Of a stretch of DNA of 42,085 nt, positions 37,676 to 42,085 are shown piece after piece; positions within the stretch are counted from its first letter, which is position 1, and every line of letters starts with the position of its first letter. A program made the translations under genes and the position numbers. The DNA is taken from contig JASGCX010000005.1 of the NCBI GenBank assembly GCA_030053925.1, positions 1 to 42,085 of the forward strand, in the 5' to 3' direction. A model generated the notes under the pieces. That model did no database searches. It saw nothing but the letters and a program-made list of their open reading frames with translations, and was not told where the DNA came from. This stretch comes from Flavobacterium sp. Its GTDB lineage: Bacteria; Bacteroidota; Bacteroidia; Chitinophagales; Chitinophagaceae.

Positions 37676-39871
37676 TCAATAGCAGTCAGTTAATATTTGC
37701 CCTTGTGCTTGGTAATATTGTAAAGCGTGGTTTGTATGCGCTGCGCAAATGGTAGCTAATATTTCTATTACACTTTGCTGCATAGCTAGCGAACCACACA
37801 ACATTAGTACGCCTTTACTATCTAAGGTATTAGCAATAAAATCTGCATCTGCCGCTAGCAAATTGGTTACATACTGTTGCTTGCCTTCACGAGAATAAGC
37901 CACTTGTATTTGTGCAAGCTGTTTGCTATCAATAGCAGCATTGATAGCTGTTTTGTACATGGCATAAGTTTGCTGCGTTCTACACCCAAAGTATAAGTGG
38001 TAAGCATTGTGTTTTGTATGTGCATCTATCATGCCTAAAAACGGTGCAATACCTGTACCGTTGGCAATCATTACCACAGTAGTTGCAGCACTAGGTACAT
38101 GAAAATGCGTGTTACTAATTACCCTTGCTTCAAGTGTATTGTTATTACTAAGTTGGTACAAAAATTTTGAGCCTAAACCATTGGGCAATTGCTTTACACT
38201 TAGTTGTATGTGCTTGCCTATTTTTCCAATAGAATACAAGCGTTCACGGTAATCTTTTGCAGGGTAAATGGCTAATAAATCGCCAGATGTAAAAGTGGCT
38301 TTGCCAATAGGTTTTAGCGTGATTAAAAATGGTTCATCTGCATGGCTGCTTGTTGTTTTGCTCACAACCTTAAAGCTTTGTAAACCCTTTGGTTGCAGGT
38401 GTAAATATGCTGGTAAATCTATTGCAGGCAGCCCCGCTTTCTCTGTCCAAGCATCTAACCATATTTTAAACTGGTCAGGCGACTTATCGTTTACCAAATG
38501 TACCTCAAGCATTGGTGCTGCCCAAGCTTGTGCAGCTAATAAAGCGTGTGCATCATACGCATATTTGCAATATTCAGGATACACCCTTGAGCCAAAACCA
38601 AGCACCGCAAATTGTATGTTTTGCTTTTGATGGTATTTGTAAAGTAAGGTTGCAAATTTGCTAGCATTAGTAGGTGCTTCGCCAAGCCCATAAGTAGCGG
38701 TAAGCACTAGTAAATGTTCTGCCTGTGCAAAAGGTTGATAGTTGTTTAGCTCGGTAATAAATACTTTTTTACCACTAGCTACCAACTGCTGGTAAATGGC
38801 ATTGGCAAAGCCAAATGTGCTACCATTTTCGCTGCCTACTAGTATAATGTATTGGCTGTTATTTGCGTTGAATTTATTTTTTACAATACCACTTCTACGC
38901 TTTAATGTAATAACAAAGCCAGAGTAAATAAAGTATAGAATATTGATAGAGGCTATGCCTAAAACAATGGCCCACAAAATACACTTTCTACCAGTATGCA
39001 CATCAAGGCTAAGGTTATTGATGAGTGCCGTAGTTGGGTAAGCGCTATTGCTTAAAATGTTGCCTGAAAATTGGTCTACAACGAGTTCTTTATCTTTTAG
39101 TTTTAAGGTGTAATAATCTTCAGGATCATCGGAGAAAGGATACTCAATTGTTTGTACATCTGCCAGTGGCGTACTATTAAAAATGGCAAAGTCTTTCAGG
39201 CTTTTTTTAGCACCATTGTCTAGCTTATTAAAGTCTATTTTATGGGTTATTTTTTGCGCTGCAAATACACCAAATTTTACCAACGATAAATAGACACCAG
39301 ATAAACTGATAATGATGATAGGCACTAATGACCAACGGCCAAGTAACACGTGAAAATATTGGGCTGAATGATCTTTAATTATTTTGGCAAAAAAGTACTT
39401 AAACCCACGCTGACGCTTAATTACCAAGATACTACCAGATAAGGCTATTAGCAGTAGCAACAAAGATGTTAGCCCCACAAAAAAACGGCCCGCTTCATGC
39501 AAAAACAACGACCTGTGCAAAGCTGTAACCCACTGAAAAAAATTGCTTTGCTTGCTTACTTTGCACAATGCAGCACCTGTAATAGGATGCACATAAACTT
39601 CTACATTTTTGCCAGCGCTATCGGTACCTTTTACAATTACAAATTGGTTGGCATCAACCGAAATTTCAGTAATGTTAGTGTATAATTTATTGATGGCAGG
39701 TAAAGCCTGTGCCAATGTAATTTGGTTAAAGCCATCTGCCTTGTAAGCAGGTAGTTTATTATTAATTGGCTCAACGGCTAATACAATGCCTGTAATAGCT
39801 GCAAGGGCTATAAAAATAAAAGAAGATACAGCCAAGGTTAGGTGGCTGTATCTCCATACAGAAATTGTCAT
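37676..39871 (-). CDS. PepSY-TM / flavodoxin / ferredoxin-NADP reductase fusion
   Basis: A 731-residue transmembrane redox protein from the ATG at 39871; the longer frame overlaps DUF2271. Residues 1-330 form a PepSY_TM unit with four helices (LTLAVSSFIFIALAAITGIVLA, FFVGLTSLLLLLIALSGSILVI, SLVPIIIISLSGVYLS, ILWAIVLGIASINILYFIYSGFVI) and His residues near helix ends (LHRSLFLHEAGR, YFHVLLGRWS, DVHTGRK) suited to haem. Next are a flavodoxin domain (ILVGSENGSTFGFANAIYQQL) and a sulfite-reductase/CPR-like FAD-NADPH module (RERLYSIGK, MIANGTGIAPFLGMI, YFGCRTQQTYAMY). It should move electrons from NADPH across the inner membrane, as proposed for siderophore-iron reductases. It lies 10 bp after DUF2271. 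Confidence 0.88.
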   Translation of the reverse strand: MTISVWRYSHLTLAVSSFIFIALAAITGIVLAVEPINNKLPAYKADGFNQITLAQALPAINKLYTNITEISVDANQFVIVKGTDSAGKNVEVYVHPITGAALCKVSKQSNFFQWVTALHRSLFLHEAGRFFVGLTSLLLLLIALSGSILVIKRQRGFKYFFAKIIKDHSAQYFHVLLGRWSLVPIIIISLSGVYLSLVKFGVFAAQKITHKIDFNKLDNGAKKSLKDFAIFNSTPLADVQTIEYPFSDDPEDYYTLKLKDKELVVDQFSGNILSNSAYPTTALINNLSLDVHTGRKCILWAIVLGIASINILYFIYSGFVITLKRRSGIVKNKFNANNSQYIILVGSENGSTFGFANAIYQQLVASGKKVFITELNNYQPFAQAEHLLVLTATYGLGEAPTNASKFATLLYKYHQKQNIQFAVLGFGSRVYPEYCKYAYDAHALLAAQAWAAPMLEVHLVNDKSPDQFKIWLDAWTEKAGLPAIDLPAYLHLQPKGLQSFKVVSKTTSSHADEPFLITLKPIGKATFTSGDLLAIYPAKDYRERLYSIGKIGKHIQLSVKQLPNGLGSKFLYQLSNNNTLEARVISNTHFHVPSAATTVVMIANGTGIAPFLGMIDAHTKHNAYHLYFGCRTQQTYAMYKTAINAAIDSKQLAQIQVAYSREGKQQYVTNLLAADADFIANTLDSKGVLMLCGSLAMQQSVIEILATICAAHTNHALQYYQAQGQILTDCY

Positions 39872-39881
39872 TGATATACTT

Positions 39882-40376
39882 TTAATTAGTTGCGCTAAAA
39901 CGTACATAGCGAATGTAGCCTGTACCATCGGTTTTACCATTTAAACCTTCGGTAGTTAATGGCACTTCAACATCTTTTTCGTAGTAAGTTTTATCTTCTA
40001 CCGATGTTTCAAAACGTAGTTTGTAGCCTGCATTTATTTTAGCAGTTTCTATTTCTATAACAGTAACGCTGCGGTCGCCATTAGTAACAGATGCACCTGT
40101 AATAGCACTGATATTGTTAGGCTTTTTTTTGTAGAAATTATGCCAAGACTTTAGGTTAGGATACCATTTTTTATCTGAGCCCATTACGTACAATGTTTTC
40201 TCGTAAGCGCCTTTGCTGTCTATTAGCGATACTACCATGTAAGCACCTTCGCCCATGTAATTGGTCATTTGCACCATACATTTATACTTAGTAGTTGCTA
40301 GTTTTTGTGCTACCGTTGCGCCTGTTATTATTAGGCAAAGTACTGTTGCCATTAATGCTTTAAAAGTTCGTGTCAT
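39882..40376 (-). CDS. DUF2271 periplasmic protein with ApbE-type flavinylation motif
   Basis: 164 residues with a signal peptide (LCLIITGATVAQ). The body (KCMVQMTNYMGEGAYMVVSLIDSKGAYEKTLYVMGSDKKWYPNLKSWHNFY and GYIRYVRFSATN) fits DUF2271. ITGASVT at residues 92-98 matches the (S/T)GA(S/T)x(S/T) site that ApbE modifies in NqrC and related proteins, pointing to FMN attached at T98. With ApbE and the PepSY-flavoreductase alongside, it is probably the periplasmic electron acceptor of the system. It lies 4 bp after the ankyrin gene, so they share an mRNA. Confidence 0.85.
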   Translation of the reverse strand: MTRTFKALMATVLCLIITGATVAQKLATTKYKCMVQMTNYMGEGAYMVVSLIDSKGAYEKTLYVMGSDKKWYPNLKSWHNFYKKKPNNISAITGASVTNGDRSVTVIEIETAKINAGYKLRFETSVEDKTYYEKDVEVPLTTEGLNGKTDGTGYIRYVRFSATN

Positions 40377-40380
40377 TTTG

Positions 40381-41901
40381 TTATTTTAGAAAATCTACTG
40401 AAATGTTATTTTTAGTTAAAAACTCGTTCTCTTTAGCAAGGTTGTAAGCAGTTTCATTAAAGTTGGTAGTGCTGTCTTTTTTAGCACCAATACTTAATAG
40501 ATACTTTAAAATGGTGTCGTCTTTAGCAACCATTGCTGCTTTAAGTAAAGGTGTTAAACCTTCTTTATTTTTTACGTTTACATCTACTTTTAATTGCTCA
40601 ATGCGTTTTAATAAACCGAGGTCGCTTTTATTAATAGCCAAGTGGTACAGTGTGTTACCATTTTTTTGCGGTGTAGCAATGTTAAAGCCATTGTTTTGCA
40701 ATACATTCATTTTGGCAGTAAAGGCATCTGTTATTGGTGCTGCTTGTTCTTGAGGCCTGCCGCCTTCTTGTTTACCACCAAAGGCTTGAGGGTTGTAAGA
40801 CAACAACCAATAGTAAGCAAGATTATTACCATCATTATCTACTGCATTTACATTGGCACCTTTTGTAATTAAGTATTGCATTAGTTCAGCCGAATTATTT
40901 CTTGTAGCCAAGGCTAATGCTGTAAGCCCTTTTTTATTGGCTTGATTGATATTTTTTACAGTGGTAGCTAAAAGGGCTACTGTAGCTGTATCTCTGTTAA
41001 AACCAGCGGCCAACATAAACGGTGTGTTACCCTCATTATCTGCTTGATTAACATCGGCACCTTTTGAAATAAAGTAACTAATAATGGGGCTTTCATTAGG
41101 CTTACGTGCAAGAGCATGTAAAGCATTTTCACCATTGGCATTTACGGCATTTGGTTTTATACCTAAGCTTTCTAAATACTGGTACACTTCTAGTTTTGTA
41201 GTACCGCTTCTACCGCCTTGTGCAGCCAATATCATGGCATTGTTGTTATACTTAACGCCTTTTTCTACAAGGGTTTTCATCAAATCAATATTACCAGTTT
41301 TTGCAACATAGTTAAAGGCTGTATTGCCTGCTGCATCTACATCTTGTAAGGTTAAGCCCTTTAAAATAAAATAGTTGGTTAAGGCAAAATCTTTATCGCT
41401 TACTATAGCTTGCAAAAGCAAACTAGCCCCTTCTTGGTTTTTTTGTTTTACATCTGAACCTGCTTTAATTAAAGCATCATACACTTTGGTATTTTGCTGA
41501 CCATTACTTGCTGCAAAAGACATGGCTGTAGCACTATGACTATCGATGATATTAACATCGGCACCTTTGCTAATTAAATATTCTACCACTTCTACATTGC
41601 CTCTTGCGGCAGCCCAAAAAATATAGGTTCTACCATCGTGTGTTAGCTTATTGGGTTCGTTGCCTTTTTGGTCAATTAAAAATTTGATAACATCTGCAGA
41701 AGCCTGATTATTGATAGCTAAAACAACAGGGTCGAACATATTTCTGTTAAACTCCGATGGATTGCTGCCCTCTGTAATTGCTGCTTTAACAGCTTCTAGG
41801 TTAGGATTATTTCGCCAGAAGGCTTGGTTCAGTAGGGTGTTCTTTTGTGCCTGAAGGCTTAATACAGCCAAGGTGAAAATGGTAACAAGACATTGTTTCA
41901 T
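40381..41901 (-). CDS. Secreted ankyrin-repeat protein
   Basis: 506 residues, with a signal peptide (MKQCLVTIFTLAVLSLQAQ) followed by about eleven ankyrin repeats across the whole protein, such as DGRTYIFWAAARGNVEVVEYLISKGADVN, NEGNTPFMLAAGFNRDTATVALL, NKKGLTALALATRNNSAELMQYLITKGANVN and NKEGLTPLLKAAMVAKDD. Ankyrin arrays bind other proteins. Being exported and first in the operon with DUF2271 and the PepSY reductase, it may be a periplasmic scaffold for that redox system (inference). The upstream 41902-42085 is AT-rich and should hold the operon promoter, but no good TAnnTTTG box was found. Confidence 0.88.
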   Translation of the reverse strand: MKQCLVTIFTLAVLSLQAQKNTLLNQAFWRNNPNLEAVKAAITEGSNPSEFNRNMFDPVVLAINNQASADVIKFLIDQKGNEPNKLTHDGRTYIFWAAARGNVEVVEYLISKGADVNIIDSHSATAMSFAASNGQQNTKVYDALIKAGSDVKQKNQEGASLLLQAIVSDKDFALTNYFILKGLTLQDVDAAGNTAFNYVAKTGNIDLMKTLVEKGVKYNNNAMILAAQGGRSGTTKLEVYQYLESLGIKPNAVNANGENALHALARKPNESPIISYFISKGADVNQADNEGNTPFMLAAGFNRDTATVALLATTVKNINQANKKGLTALALATRNNSAELMQYLITKGANVNAVDNDGNNLAYYWLLSYNPQAFGGKQEGGRPQEQAAPITDAFTAKMNVLQNNGFNIATPQKNGNTLYHLAINKSDLGLLKRIEQLKVDVNVKNKEGLTPLLKAAMVAKDDTILKYLLSIGAKKDSTTNFNETAYNLAKENEFLTKNNISVDFLK

Positions 41902-42085
41902 TAATGATGCTATTTTACTTACTAATACAATTGAGTTGTTAATTAACGCTAACTAATTAACAGGCCGCAAGATTATGCAAGCATGTGCGTAATAAGTGTA
42001 GCAATCGGTAAAAATGATTGCGAAATAGGGAAACGAGGAAAAATGGAATGTGATGCGTTTGAAAGTGTGAGCATAAAAAAAAGGT

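Overview
The window looks like chromosomal DNA of a Bacteroidota bacterium, most likely from the Chitinophagaceae/Chitinophagales. It is AT-rich. It carries type IX secretion genes (gldJ, porU, porV), a Bacteroidota-type exosortase, DUF4292, a TonB-dependent receptor, and promoters of the TTG-N17-23-TAnnTTTG type. No rRNA, tRNA or CRISPR array was seen.

Layout. 1-1016 is a graveyard: the C-terminal end of a type IIG restriction-modification enzyme, a truncated Bro-N gene and the N-terminal end of an IS481-like transposase. 1110-2697 has an NTF2-fold secreted protein and a MerR/cobalamin-binding regulator. 2759-3730 holds two decayed neighbours, a SET-domain methyltransferase and an ATP-grasp ligase. 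3864-12804 is core: DUF983, murF, gldJ, divergent porU-porV, then ispF. 12870-17333 has an initiating sugar transferase, an exosortase with its partner membrane protein, then dut, a DUF4292 lipoprotein and an EnvC-like protein. 17398-23644 has a nucleotidyltransferase, a PLP enzyme, a FN3-like secreted protein, an RlmI-type methyltransferase and yidC.

23690-29177 is an AT-richer accessory island. It has a class II Fic protein behind a 48-bp operator-like palindrome, a collapsed IS1-family element, and a tightly overlapping M-R-M restriction-modification operon with two different cytosine-C5 methyltransferases around a DUF3883/PD-(D/E)XK nuclease. 29227-30516 has a lineage-specific hypothetical gene and a degenerate 62-bp tandem repeat.

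30539-33022 is a BtuB-like TonB receptor under a cobalamin riboswitch. The variable arm of this riboswitch is filled by 36 heptamers in perfect 7-bp phase, with conserved aptamer halves on both sides. 33564-36457 has a small outer-membrane barrel and a four-gene overlapping operon (DoxX-like, DUF2071, SAM methyltransferase, membrane protein). 36609-41901 looks like an extracytosolic flavin/electron-transfer module: ApbE faces an operon of an ankyrin protein, a DUF2271 protein with an ApbE-type flavinylation motif, and a PepSY-TM/flavodoxin/ferredoxin-reductase fusion.

The most notable items are the repeat-expanded B12 riboswitch, the predicted flavinylated DUF2271 redox module, the M-R-M operon, the Fic operator, the CarH-like regulator lacking the usual upper ligand position, and promoters placed so close to ATG that the mRNAs should be leaderless. 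All calls come from reading the sequence; no database search was run.
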